Positions 24,792-32,076 of a DNA stretch of 47,733 nt are shown one piece after another. The position numbers and the translations under genes were made by a program. The DNA is from Actinosynnema pretiosum (GTDB taxonomy: Bacteria > Actinomycetota > Actinomycetes > Mycobacteriales > Pseudonocardiaceae), in contig NZ_JAMTCF010000036.1 of assembly GCF_024171695.1 (NCBI RefSeq), forward strand, positions 1 to 47,733. Direction: 5' to 3'. Position 1 is the first letter of the stretch. The number at the start of each line of letters is the position of its first letter. Under the pieces are notes generated by a model that was given only the letters and a program-made list of their open reading frames with translations, was not told the DNA's origin and did not search any database.

Positions 24792-25480
24792 GTCAACCGC
24801 CCCCGACGGCGGCGCGAACCCGCCACGGGCAACCGGGACCTGCGCGCCCCGAACCCCTCACCCTCCGCCCTCGACGGCCCGTCGTAGCGGAGCCTGCGCG
24901 GGTCCTCGTGCGCCTGCTCCGAGGTCCGCAGCACCACGCCCTCGGTCACCGGCGGCCCGGCATCGGTCCACTCACCGGCCAGCGGCGAGATCACCTTGAG
25001 GTCGATGGACGGCTTGAGCTCACCGCCCAGCGCCGACCACACCTCGGCGGTCGCCCGGTCTTCCCGGACCGGCCTGGCCGCGGTGAGAGTCACCGACAGG
25101 TTCAGCTCGGCGAGCGTGCCGGTCAGCCAGGACGGGGCCATCCGCTCGTTGCGCACCAGGCACGCCAGTACCTCCGAGAGCAGCCGGTGCTCGTCCTGGG
25201 GGCGGTTGGTCCACGCCGTGACCAGGTAGGACAGCTCGAACCAGCGGGCGGGGGCGCGCCAGCCGACCACGACGCCCCGCTCGTCGCGCCTCTCCGCGCC
25301 ACCCGCGTGTCGCCGCCCGACGTCCTCGCGGATGTCGTACAGGAACACGTTGACCGTGGGCGCGTTGCGCCGCGCGTTCCACTCGGTAGTGGGTGCGTCG
25401 AACACCAGCTCGCTACCTCCCGCAGGAACACCGCCCGCGGCGAACAACCTGCGGATCGCCTCGTCCACCTCGTGGATCAC
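24788..25480 (-). CDS. DUF4255 tail-terminator/cap protein (Pvc16/Cis16-like)
   Basis: Product is 230 aa. DUF4255 features: IHEVDEAIRRLF, PTVNVFLYDIREDVGRR, RWFELSYLVTAW, then EHRLLSEVLACLV. The Arg-rich tail (RRSRLPVAGSRRRRGRL) is typical of GC-rich relatives. The family caps the distal end of tube and sheath and sets particle length. GTG 25480 has GGGGAGG 5 nt upstream; an upstream in-frame start would add residues with no homology-like sequence. The stop overlaps the ATPase start. A 13-bp palindrome GTCCACAGTGGAC lies at 25514-25526, just upstream. Confidence 0.9.
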   Translation of the reverse strand: MIHEVDEAIRRLFAAGGVPAGGSELVFDAPTTEWNARRNAPTVNVFLYDIREDVGRRHAGGAERRDERGVVVGWRAPARWFELSYLVTAWTNRPQDEHRLLSEVLACLVRNERMAPSWLTGTLAELNLSVTLTAARPVREDRATAEVWSALGGELKPSIDLKVISPLAGEWTDAGPPVTEGVVLRTSEQAHEDPRRLRYDGPSRAEGEGFGARRSRLPVAGSRRRRGRLT

Positions 25481-25538
25481 GCTGACCTCCCCGCGCTCGA
25501 AGCACGCAAACCGTCCACAGTGGACCACCCTCGCCCGG

Positions 25539-28500
25539 TCACCGCCGGTTCACCATGTCCGGCGGACCGATCGTGCCTGGCACCACCAGGAACGGCGTGG
25601 TGGCCGGCCGGAACCCGTCGCCGGACGCGGTGATCACGCGCGGCCCGGTCTGGTCCTTGGGCAGGATCAGCAGCTGCGCGATGAAGCTGCCGTCCTGCCT
25701 GGGCAGCGTCGGCGCGGCGGCGGCCGTGATGCCCGGCTCCCAGTTCAGCCGCACCGGCGTGCCGGGCGGGAAGTCCAGTCCCCGCACCGAGGTGACGAAC
25801 CCCGGCTCGCCGATCGGCGGCACCGCCACGATCCTGGGCAGCAGCACCCGCACCTGCGCGGTCGCCGCGTTGTCCCCGGCGTTGTCGTCGCTCCCGGTGG
25901 TGCGCACCACGCCCCGCGCCACCCCCTGGCCCGGCGCGACCGGCGCCAGCACCACGGTGAGCGTCTGCGCGCCACCGGGCGGCAGGTCGCGCAGCGCGCA
26001 GGCCGTCGCGGAGCACCCGGCGGGCAGCGCCGCGACCGGGATCCCCCTGGGCAGCGCCATCTCCAGCCGCAACCCGGTGGCGTTCGCGCGACCGCCGTTG
26101 CGCACGGTGTAGACCACGCTGGCCCGGCCGCCCACGTAGGACGGGGTGGGTCGCACCGCGACCGCGAGCGCGGGACCGGCCTGTGGCGGCGCGGGCGGCG
26201 GCGGTGGTGGCGGAGGGGGCGGCGGGCTGCTCGGCGGGGTGGTCGTGGTCGGCGGGACGGTCGTCGTGGGCGGCGCGGTGGTGCTGGTCTGCGCGTCCAC
26301 CACCGGCACGACGGTGCGCGCGCTGTTGTCGGCGGCCTCGGGGTCGACCACCCCGCCCGCCACGCCCCACCCGATCTCGCCCCGCCCGGCGGTGACCCCG
26401 GTGACCACGGCGACGACCGTGACCTCCTCGTCCGGTTGCACCACCCCGAGCTGGCAGGCCAGTCCCGCCACGTCGCACGTTCCCCGCGGGGTCCGCAGCT
26501 CGTCCACCCGCACCCCGGTCGGCGGCACGACGGTCAGCGTCGTCGTGGACGAGACGCCGGGCCCGTTGTTGGCCACCACCACGGGGATCTCGGTGCTGGT
26601 CCCGGTGGTCACCTCGGGCGTGCTCGACGGCGCCCGCACCGCCAGGTCCACGGTGATCCGCCAGCTGGGTTCCTTGTGCCTGCCGGGGAGCGCGTAGTTG
26701 ACCCGCGCCTCGGCGAGCCCGCCTGCGGTGAAGTCCACCAGCGCCAACGTCTCCGGCTGCTCGGCGGCGGCCCCGCGCCGGGTGGAGACCACCAGCCGAC
26801 CGCCCTCCGGGGAGAACGCGGCGTCGCGCGGCTGGTACGGCCCCGGCTCGTTGACCACGGGCGCGCCGCACTGGTCGCCGCCCTGCGGGACCAGCACGCG
26901 GCAGGTCTCCCGGTCGAGGTCGAAGGAGATGAGCGCGTCCTGCTCGCGGTTGAACACCAGGTCGCCGCTGTCGGGGCTGAACACCGAGCTGTCGTCGGTG
27001 ACCTGGCACGGCGACGCGGCGCCGCACGCGATCTCGCTGATGTCGCGCTGGTTGCCCAGGGTCGCGGCGTCGGCGGTCCAGATGTGGTTGTCGCGCACCT
27101 CGGTCCCGGTCTCGTCGTCGAACACCACGCCCCTGGTGAACGACAGCGTCCGCCCGTCAGGCGACCACGCGGGCTGGGTGTCCTCCTGCCCCTCCGCGCC
27201 CGGCGGCGGGACCAGCTCGCGCAGGACCTGGCCGGTGGAGGCGTCCGCGATGGCGATCCGGCTCGGCCCGCTGTTCGGCCGGATGCCGCCGGGCGAGCGG
27301 CGGGTGATGGCGATCTGCTCGCCGTCCGGCGACCAGGCCGGGTCGAACTCCCAGTCGGTGGGCAGCCGGTCGGAGACGTTCAGCCGCACCGGGTCCGAGC
27401 CGTCCGCGTTCGCGGTCCAGATCCGCTGCAGGCGCGAGCCGAGCGGTCCCTCGAAGGCGGTGTAGACGATCTTGCGGCCGTCCGGGGAGTAGGTCTGCCG
27501 CAGCGTCCACGGGTCGTAGCCGCCGGTCGGCTTGAACAGCAGCCTGGAGTCGGACGCGATGTCCGGGTGCTCCAGCGCGAGCGCGATCCCGAGGTCCCTG
27601 GGATCGGTCCCGTCCGGCTGGATGTCGTGCAACCGCACCTCGTTGCGCACCGACGCGGTGGTGCGGGCGATCAGCAGCGTCCCGGTGAGCGGGTCGCCGA
27701 TCCAGGCGGGCGCGCTGACCTGCCGGTCCTCCCTGAGCAGCAGCTGCGGCGAGGCCCCGACCGGCTCACCGCCGTCGCCCGCGACCCGGTACACGCCCTC
27801 CCTGGGGTCCTCCTCCAGGCAGCCGCAGCTCAGGAACAGCAGCGCCGCCCCGTCCGGCATCCACACCGGCCACCGGCCGCTCCACCCGCTCTGGTTGTCC
27901 GCGAAGAAGTCCCGGCTGACCCCGTCCTCCAGCACGCGCAGCGTGGCGCGCTGGTCCGCGGGCCCGACCTTGTAGACGATCCGGTCCTCGGTCGGGTGCC
28001 ACACCGGTTCGCCCGCGCCACCACCGGGTTCGTCGGTGAGCCGCGTGGAGGGACCGCCCGCGAGGGGCCTGCTGCGGATCTGCCCGTCCGCGCTGAACGC
28101 GACGCGCTGCCCGTCGGGGGAGATCGTGGGCCACTCCTCGGGGGCGGCGCCCTCGGGGGTGATGCGGCGCAGGTTCGTCCCGTCGACGTCGACCGCCCAC
28201 AGCTCGCCGCGCCCGGTCGACCGGACCTGCTGGAACACCACGGTGCCCAGGTCGGGGGTGAGCTGCGGGTGGCAGGCGTACATGCCCTCGGTCAGCTGCA
28301 CGACGGACCCGTCCCGCTGGCGCAGGAACACCTGCGGCAGCTTCTCCGCCCGCATGCTGACGAACACCACGAGCCCGCCGCGCGCCGACACCTCGTCGTC
28401 GAAGTGCGCGGGCCGGTCGGAGAGCAGCGGGGGGCTGGGGGCGTTGGTCGGGTAACCGTTCTGCGGCGCGGGGAACTGCCCGATCCCCCGGTGCTCGGTG

Positions 28501-28637
28501 CCCGCGTACGCGACCCGCTGCGGCGGTGGCGGGTCGTCCTGCTGGGCGGGCGCCACCCCGCTGTGCAGCACCACCACGACGCCGCCGAGCAGCACAGCCA
28601 CGACCGCCACCACGACGGCCCTGAACCTGGTGAACAC
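25539..28637 (-). CDS. Secreted/anchored TolB-like propeller protein with DUF11-type domains
   Basis: Product is 1032 aa. A hydrophobic N-terminus (VVVAVVAVLLGGVVVVLH) is a signal peptide or anchor. Residues ~90-690 contain TolB/PD40 beta-propeller repeats, with six or more 'SPDG' type blades (TISPDGQRVAFS, WSPDGEQIAITR, WSPDGRTLSFTRG, FSPEGGRLVVST). Two DUF11/CARDB-like beta domains follow (VVVANNGPGV, VYTVRNGGRANATGL), separated by a Thr/Pro linker ending in 11 prolines, then an IPT-like end. The role is probably extracytoplasmic binding, not catalysis. GTG 28637 is used because AGGAGG lies 6 nt upstream. It sits between the second LuxR gene and the cap gene on the same strand (58-bp gap), so it is likely co-expressed. 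Confidence 0.8.
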   Translation of the reverse strand: MFTRFRAVVVAVVAVLLGGVVVVLHSGVAPAQQDDPPPPQRVAYAGTEHRGIGQFPAPQNGYPTNAPSPPLLSDRPAHFDDEVSARGGLVVFVSMRAEKLPQVFLRQRDGSVVQLTEGMYACHPQLTPDLGTVVFQQVRSTGRGELWAVDVDGTNLRRITPEGAAPEEWPTISPDGQRVAFSADGQIRSRPLAGGPSTRLTDEPGGGAGEPVWHPTEDRIVYKVGPADQRATLRVLEDGVSRDFFADNQSGWSGRWPVWMPDGAALLFLSCGCLEEDPREGVYRVAGDGGEPVGASPQLLLREDRQVSAPAWIGDPLTGTLLIARTTASVRNEVRLHDIQPDGTDPRDLGIALALEHPDIASDSRLLFKPTGGYDPWTLRQTYSPDGRKIVYTAFEGPLGSRLQRIWTANADGSDPVRLNVSDRLPTDWEFDPAWSPDGEQIAITRRSPGGIRPNSGPSRIAIADASTGQVLRELVPPPGAEGQEDTQPAWSPDGRTLSFTRGVVFDDETGTEVRDNHIWTADAATLGNQRDISEIACGAASPCQVTDDSSVFSPDSGDLVFNREQDALISFDLDRETCRVLVPQGGDQCGAPVVNEPGPYQPRDAAFSPEGGRLVVSTRRGAAAEQPETLALVDFTAGGLAEARVNYALPGRHKEPSWRITVDLAVRAPSSTPEVTTGTSTEIPVVVANNGPGVSSTTTLTVVPPTGVRVDELRTPRGTCDVAGLACQLGVVQPDEEVTVVAVVTGVTAGRGEIGWGVAGGVVDPEAADNSARTVVPVVDAQTSTTAPPTTTVPPTTTTPPSSPPPPPPPPPPPAPPQAGPALAVAVRPTPSYVGGRASVVYTVRNGGRANATGLRLEMALPRGIPVAALPAGCSATACALRDLPPGGAQTLTVVLAPVAPGQGVARGVVRTTGSDDNAGDNAATAQVRVLLPRIVAVPPIGEPGFVTSVRGLDFPPGTPVRLNWEPGITAAAAPTLPRQDGSFIAQLLILPKDQTGPRVITASGDGFRPATTPFLVVPGTIGPPDMVNRR

Positions 28638-28714
28638 CGCGCACCTCCTCACGTCGGTCCCGATCCTGGCCGCGCGCCCCGCCGGGGAGGGAGGTCCCGG
28701 CGGGCAGCGCGGGG

Positions 28715-28734
28715 GAACGGCTGGTGGTCCGTTC
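28715..28734. promoter_or_regulatory. Inverted repeat upstream of the TolB-like gene
   Basis: GAACGG (28715-28720) and CCGTTC (28729-28734) form a perfect 6-bp inverted repeat with an 8-bp spacer. It lies in the 120-bp gap between the second LuxR gene and the TolB-like gene, about 80 bp before the start. Related GAACSG sequences occur in two other regulatory gaps of the locus (19521-19530 and 32019-32028). Operator function is conjecture. Confidence 0.4.
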
Positions 28735-28757
28735 GGGCAACCCGGCCGCGCGGGGCC

Positions 28758-29384
28758 TCAGATGAGCCCGTGGCGCATCACGTACCCGACCGCGTGCGCG
28801 CGGTTGCGCAGGTTCAGCCGGGTGGTGACCTCGTGCAGCACGTTCTTGACGGTCCGCTCGGAGAACGACATCTTCACCGCGATCTCGGCGGTGCCCAGCC
28901 CCTCGGACACCAGCCGCAGCATGTCGGCCTCGCGCGGGGTGAGGGTGGACAGGCTGGGCGCGTTCGGGTCGAGCACGCTGCGCCGCAACCGGCTGACGTG
29001 GTCGAGCAGCTTGCCCAGCAGGTCGCCGGGCAGCACCGCCTCGCCCTTCGCGAGCGCGGTCACCGCCGCCACCAGCCGGTCCTGGTCGGCGTCGCCCCTG
29101 CGCACCACGGCCACCACGCCGCAGTCGACGACGGTCTGCAGCGCGTCCTGGTCGAACCGGCTCACCACCACGCCGGTGCGCACGGTCGTGGCCCGCTGGA
29201 GGCGGCGCAGCAGCCGCGCGGACGGCTCGTCCACCTCGTCCACCACCACGAGCGCGACGCGCGCGCGGTGCTCCTCGCCGAGGGGCAGGACCTCCACCTC
29301 GGGGCGCGGCTTGAGCTGGTGGGTCACGCCGGTGCGCAGCACCTGGTCCGCCGCGTACACGGCGACCGGAATCCTCGTCGTCAT
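28758..29384 (-). CDS. LuxR-type regulator with degenerate receiver (copy 2)
   Basis: Product is 208 aa. The C-terminal LuxR/GerE helix-turn-helix is clear (LTPREADMLRLVSEGLGTAE, then VKMSFSERTVKNVL). The N-terminal receiver-like part (IPVAVYAADQVLRTGV) has VALVVVDEVDEP where a receiver carries its phospho-acceptor region, but the motif is not canonical. It is paralogous to the regulator at 4305-4928 over its whole length. ATG 29384 has GAGGGGAG 5-6 nt upstream and begins the alignment with the paralogue. It diverges from the Ig-like membrane gene and probably leads the transcript for the TolB-like, cap and ATPase genes. Confidence 0.87.
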   Translation of the reverse strand: MTTRIPVAVYAADQVLRTGVTHQLKPRPEVEVLPLGEEHRARVALVVVDEVDEPSARLLRRLQRATTVRTGVVVSRFDQDALQTVVDCGVVAVVRRGDADQDRLVAAVTALAKGEAVLPGDLLGKLLDHVSRLRRSVLDPNAPSLSTLTPREADMLRLVSEGLGTAEIAVKMSFSERTVKNVLHEVTTRLNLRNRAHAVGYVMRHGLI

Positions 29385-29533
29385 CCCGACTCCCCTCGCT
29401 GGTGGTGCGTCCCATCGTGGGCCCGGCGGCAGGAGGTCGGGCAGGGGCGCGGGTGCGCGAGTGCACGGGTTTGCCCGCACAGTGCCCTTTTCTCCCTCCC
29501 GGACGGCGGCGCGGGCCGCCTAGCGTCCCCCGC
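29385..29533. promoter_or_regulatory. Divergent promoter region (LuxR copy 2 / Ig-like protein), leaderless start on +
   Basis: On the plus strand TAGCGT (29521-29526) matches a -10 element and ends 7 nt before GTG 29534. That gene has no ribosome-binding site, so its mRNA is probably leaderless. GTGCACGG at 29461-29468 followed 3 nt later by TGCCC resembles the GTGCACGG-N4-TGCC arrangement in the sheath/effector gap, hinting at a shared regulator. No good -35 is seen. Confidence 0.55.
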
Positions 29534-30868
29534 GTGACCGCAACGACCGAATTCGGTCTCCCCACCGTGGTGGTGACGCCCGGCCAGGAGACCAGCACGA
29601 CGATGACGGTGCGCAACGACAGCGACGTGGTCGAGGCGTACGAGTTCGAGGTGGTGGGTGAGTGCGCGCCGTGGACGAGCGTCGAGCCCGCGCGGCTGTC
29701 GCTGTACCCCGGCACGTCTGGCCAGGTCGCGGTGCTGCTGCGCCCGCCGAGGGCGTCCACCCCGAGGGCCGGCGAGATCCCGCTCGGCGTCCGCGTGCTC
29801 CCGTCGGAGCGCCCGGAGGCCGTCGCGGTGTCGGAGACGACCGTGGTGGTGGAGCCGTTCGGGCAGCAGCGGGCCGAGCTGGTCCCGCAGCGGCGGCGGG
29901 CGTGGCGCAGCGCGCGGTACCACGTGCGCCTGCACAACGAGGGCAACACGGCGGTGTCGGTGGCGCTGTCTGCGGCGGCGTTGGACGACCGGCTGACCTA
30001 CGAGCTGCCGCAGCGCCCGGTGTCGGTCGAGCCGGGCGAGGCGACCGAGATCGACTTCCGGGTGCGGGTCGGGAAGGTCCTGTGGTTCGGCAAGTCGGTG
30101 GAGTGGCCGCTGAACCCCGTGGTGACCGCCACGGGTCCGGCGGCGAGCGGCGCGCCGGGCGCCACCCTGGTGGACGGCGGGGCGGTGCTGGAGCACCCGC
30201 TGGACGGCGAGCTGGTCCAGCTCCCGGTGTTCTCCCGCTGGCTCCTGGCCCTGCTGGCGGCGCTGCTGGCGCTGGTGCTGGCCTGGCTGCTGCTGGTGCG
30301 CCCGGCGATCCAGTCGGCGGCGCGCGAGGCGGCGGACGACCGCGCCGAGGAGATCGTCGAGGCGGGCGGGGTGAACCCTGACAACCCCGGCGGTGGCGGC
30401 GAGCAGGGCCAGGGAACCGGAAACGGCAACGGCCAGCAGCCGGGAACCGGCGACGGCGGCCAGCAACCGGGCCAACCCGGCCAACCGGGCACCGGCCTTG
30501 GCGGCGGCCAGCAGGGTTCCGGCACGATCGAGGTGGGCACGGCGGGCGGCCAGCAGCGCCAGGGCACCTACACGATCCCGGACGGCAAGCTGTTCCGGAT
30601 CACCGACCTGGTGGTGAGCAACCACCAGGGCGACGAGGGCGTGCTGACGATCTCGTTCGGCGAGCAGCGGGTCCTCACGCTGGCCCTGGAGACGTTCCGC
30701 AACCAGGACTTCCACTGGGTCGCCCCGATCGAGATCCGGGAGAACGACACCGTGACCGCGCTGGTGCAGTGCACGAAGCCAGGCACCCCGGCGACGGGCC
30801 AGCAGTCGCAGCAGTGCTTCCAGACGCTGAACGTCAGCGGCCTGCTGAACGACCTGCCGGAGGAGTGA
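29534..30868 (+). CDS. Ig-like single-pass membrane protein
   Basis: Product is 444 aa. Residues 1-225 hold two Ig-like beta domains (VTPGQETSTTMTVRNDSDVV; YHVRLHNEGNTAVSVALSAA), of the kind grouped in COG1470-type membrane proteins, without a signal peptide. One transmembrane helix (WLLALLAALLALVLAWLLLV) lies near 236-256. A Gly/Gln-rich linker (GQQPGTGDGGQQPGQPGQPG) leads to a C-terminal beta-rich domain (GTYTIPDGKLFRITDLVVSN). The predicted orientation puts the Ig-like part in the cytoplasm, like the zinc-ribbon protein. It could anchor or sense particles at the membrane (inference). It has its own terminator. Confidence 0.75.
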   Translation: MTATTEFGLPTVVVTPGQETSTTMTVRNDSDVVEAYEFEVVGECAPWTSVEPARLSLYPGTSGQVAVLLRPPRASTPRAGEIPLGVRVLPSERPEAVAVSETTVVVEPFGQQRAELVPQRRRAWRSARYHVRLHNEGNTAVSVALSAAALDDRLTYELPQRPVSVEPGEATEIDFRVRVGKVLWFGKSVEWPLNPVVTATGPAASGAPGATLVDGGAVLEHPLDGELVQLPVFSRWLLALLAALLALVLAWLLLVRPAIQSAAREAADDRAEEIVEAGGVNPDNPGGGGEQGQGTGNGNGQQPGTGDGGQQPGQPGQPGTGLGGGQQGSGTIEVGTAGGQQRQGTYTIPDGKLFRITDLVVSNHQGDEGVLTISFGEQRVLTLALETFRNQDFHWVAPIEIRENDTVTALVQCTKPGTPATGQQSQQCFQTLNVSGLLNDLPEE

Positions 30869-30891
30869 GCCCGCGCTCCGCACAACCCCAA

Positions 30892-30926
30892 GGAACCCCC
30901 GGCCATACTCACAGGCCGGGGGTTCC
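30892..30926 (+). terminator. Hairpin terminator after the Ig-like gene
   Basis: A perfect 13-bp stem (GGAACCCCCGGCC at 30892-30904, complement at 30914-30926) with a 9-nt loop lies 24 bp after the stop codon. No long T-run follows, as in many actinobacterial terminators. Confidence 0.85.
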
Positions 30927-31293
30927 GCTTCCCACCCCTCAACGCCGCGAACTCCCGCTCCACCACGACAGCTCACCCACTCACGAACTCGACCGCTTCG
31001 CGGGCTGCGGGGCGAGCGCAGCGAGCCCAAGCAGCCCCACTCCCGCGTCCCTCGTCTCCGTTTGGCCTGGCGCAGCCCAAGCGCACTTGTCAAGATGCCG
31101 CCGCACTGCCACGGCAGACCAACAAAGTCATCCGGCGTCTTGACGAGTGTGCTTGCCTGAAAGGAGGCCAAACGGAGACGAGGGACCCGGACCACCGCAG
31201 GGGTACAACCGCACCACAAGACCAACGGTCACCGGCCGACAGAGCTAGTCCCTCTCGTTTTTGGAGGCCTGCCCCGCCGGCGAGGCGAGCTCT
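30927..31293. other. Gene-free stretch around the inverted-repeat element
   Basis: Apart from the inverted-repeat element, this gap holds no gene I can support. Positions 31010-31038 contain a GC-rich imperfect hairpin (GGGCTGC ... GCAGCCC). The right end is downstream of the small minus-strand gene pair. Confidence 0.5.
31047..31186. repeat. 140-bp long inverted-repeat element (MITE-like)
   Basis: The ends are a perfect 22-bp inverted repeat (31047-31068, beginning GTCCCTCGTCTC, and 31165-31186). A second internal pair (31079-31095 and 31138-31154) matches at 15 of 17 positions, and CTGCC-AC-GGCAG sits near the centre. No gene is inside and no target-site duplication is obvious. A third degenerate copy of the end may lie at 31248-31271. 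It could be a miniature transposable element or a strong structured RNA/terminator. Confidence 0.75.
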
Positions 31294-31539
31294 TCAGCTC
31301 TTGAGCCCTTCCTCAACCACCGACCCACCAGAACACCCACGCCGCCGGTTCCACTCGTCCAGCAGCGCGTTGATCCAGGCCCCCATCAGCCGAGCGGTCT
31401 CCGGGTCCCCCCGCCGCAGGTGCTCGACCTGCTCCACCCTGGTCGCCCGCAACTCCTCCGCGAGGTCCCCCACCTCGACCCCAGCCCCGGTACCGCCCCC
31501 GCCCCAGCCCCCACCCTCATCCGCGCCCACCCCGCTCAC
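31294..31539 (-). CDS. Small hypothetical protein, coupled
   Basis: Product is 81 aa. The N-terminus is Gly-rich; residues ~25-65 (LAEELRATRVEQVEHLRRGD, then ARLMGAWINALLDEWNRRRG) form a probable amphipathic helix pair. GTG 31539 overlaps the preceding TGA (GTGA), so it is translated with the upstream gene. No domain is recognised. Its place at the end of the CIS locus suggests an accessory role, unproven. Confidence 0.65.
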   Translation of the reverse strand: MSGVGADEGGGWGGGGTGAGVEVGDLAEELRATRVEQVEHLRRGDPETARLMGAWINALLDEWNRRRGCSGGSVVEEGLKS

Positions 31540-31877
31540 CGCGCACCCGCCGCGATCCGGAACGCCTGGATGTACTTGGGCAGCTCCACCAGCGCCCGCT
31601 CCCAGGTGTCCGCAGCGATCTGCCCGGCGAACACCGAGTCCACCACCAACCGCTCGACCTCAGGCGCGATGTCCCCCCCAGGCGCCGAGTGCAGCTTCCG
31701 CGACACCTCGGCCCGCAGCAGCTTGGCCCGCACGACCTCCAAGGTCTGCTCCAGCTCGGCGATGACCCGCTCGGCCTGCTCGGCAGGCACCACCAGCCAC
31801 CCCTTGCGGGCGAGGTGGAGGAACAGGTCGCCCGCGAACCGCTCCCCGGAAGCCCCGGTCTCGCCCTCAGGCCGCAT
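31536..31877 (-). CDS. Hypothetical helical protein
   Basis: Product is 113 aa, rich in charged helices (QAERVIAELEQTLEVVRAKL) with a hydrophobic patch FAGDLFLHLARKGWLVVPAE. No family recognised. ATG 31877 is chosen because GGAGGTGG lies 5 nt upstream; a further upstream start lacks one. It is divergent from the second BTAD regulator and heads the two-gene unit with the 81-aa protein. A partner or assembly protein of the CIS is possible. Confidence 0.7.
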   Translation of the reverse strand: MRPEGETGASGERFAGDLFLHLARKGWLVVPAEQAERVIAELEQTLEVVRAKLLRAEVSRKLHSAPGGDIAPEVERLVVDSVFAGQIAADTWERALVELPKYIQAFRIAAGAR

Positions 31878-32076
31878 CAGTCCACCTCCGCGCGTCTGCC
31901 CAGAGCCCACCACGTCCGCCGACCCCGGCCAAGTGGGTCAGCGGGGTTCTGCCCCTCCGTACCAGGGGTGCTGCCCCCAGCGCCGTTCCCCCGGACGAGT
32001 GAACAACCCCCGTTTCCTGAACCGTTCCCCACCACATCGGCGTGTGCCCCCTGTCTGAGCGGACCGGGAGGATCGC
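31878..32076. promoter_or_regulatory. Divergent regulatory gap before BTAD regulator 2
   Basis: Contains CCCCT-N7-AGGGG (31952-31968), several TGCCCC runs, and GAACCGTTCC at 32019-32028. The last is the exact reverse complement of GGAACGGTTC in the sheath/effector gap. A GGGAGG ribosome-binding site precedes ATG 32077. A -10 element is not clear. Confidence 0.5.

Noticed and set aside
25332..29537. Very long plus-strand open frame opposite the TolB-like and cap genes
   Set aside because: It lies antisense to well-supported genes, its product is a composition-driven Arg/His/Gly/Asp/Val mixture without a domain, and it is explained by high-GC shadow frames.
31047..31186. Insertion sequence
   Set aside because: There is no transposase, no target-site duplication that I can see, and only 140 bp of sequence; it is described as a repeat element.
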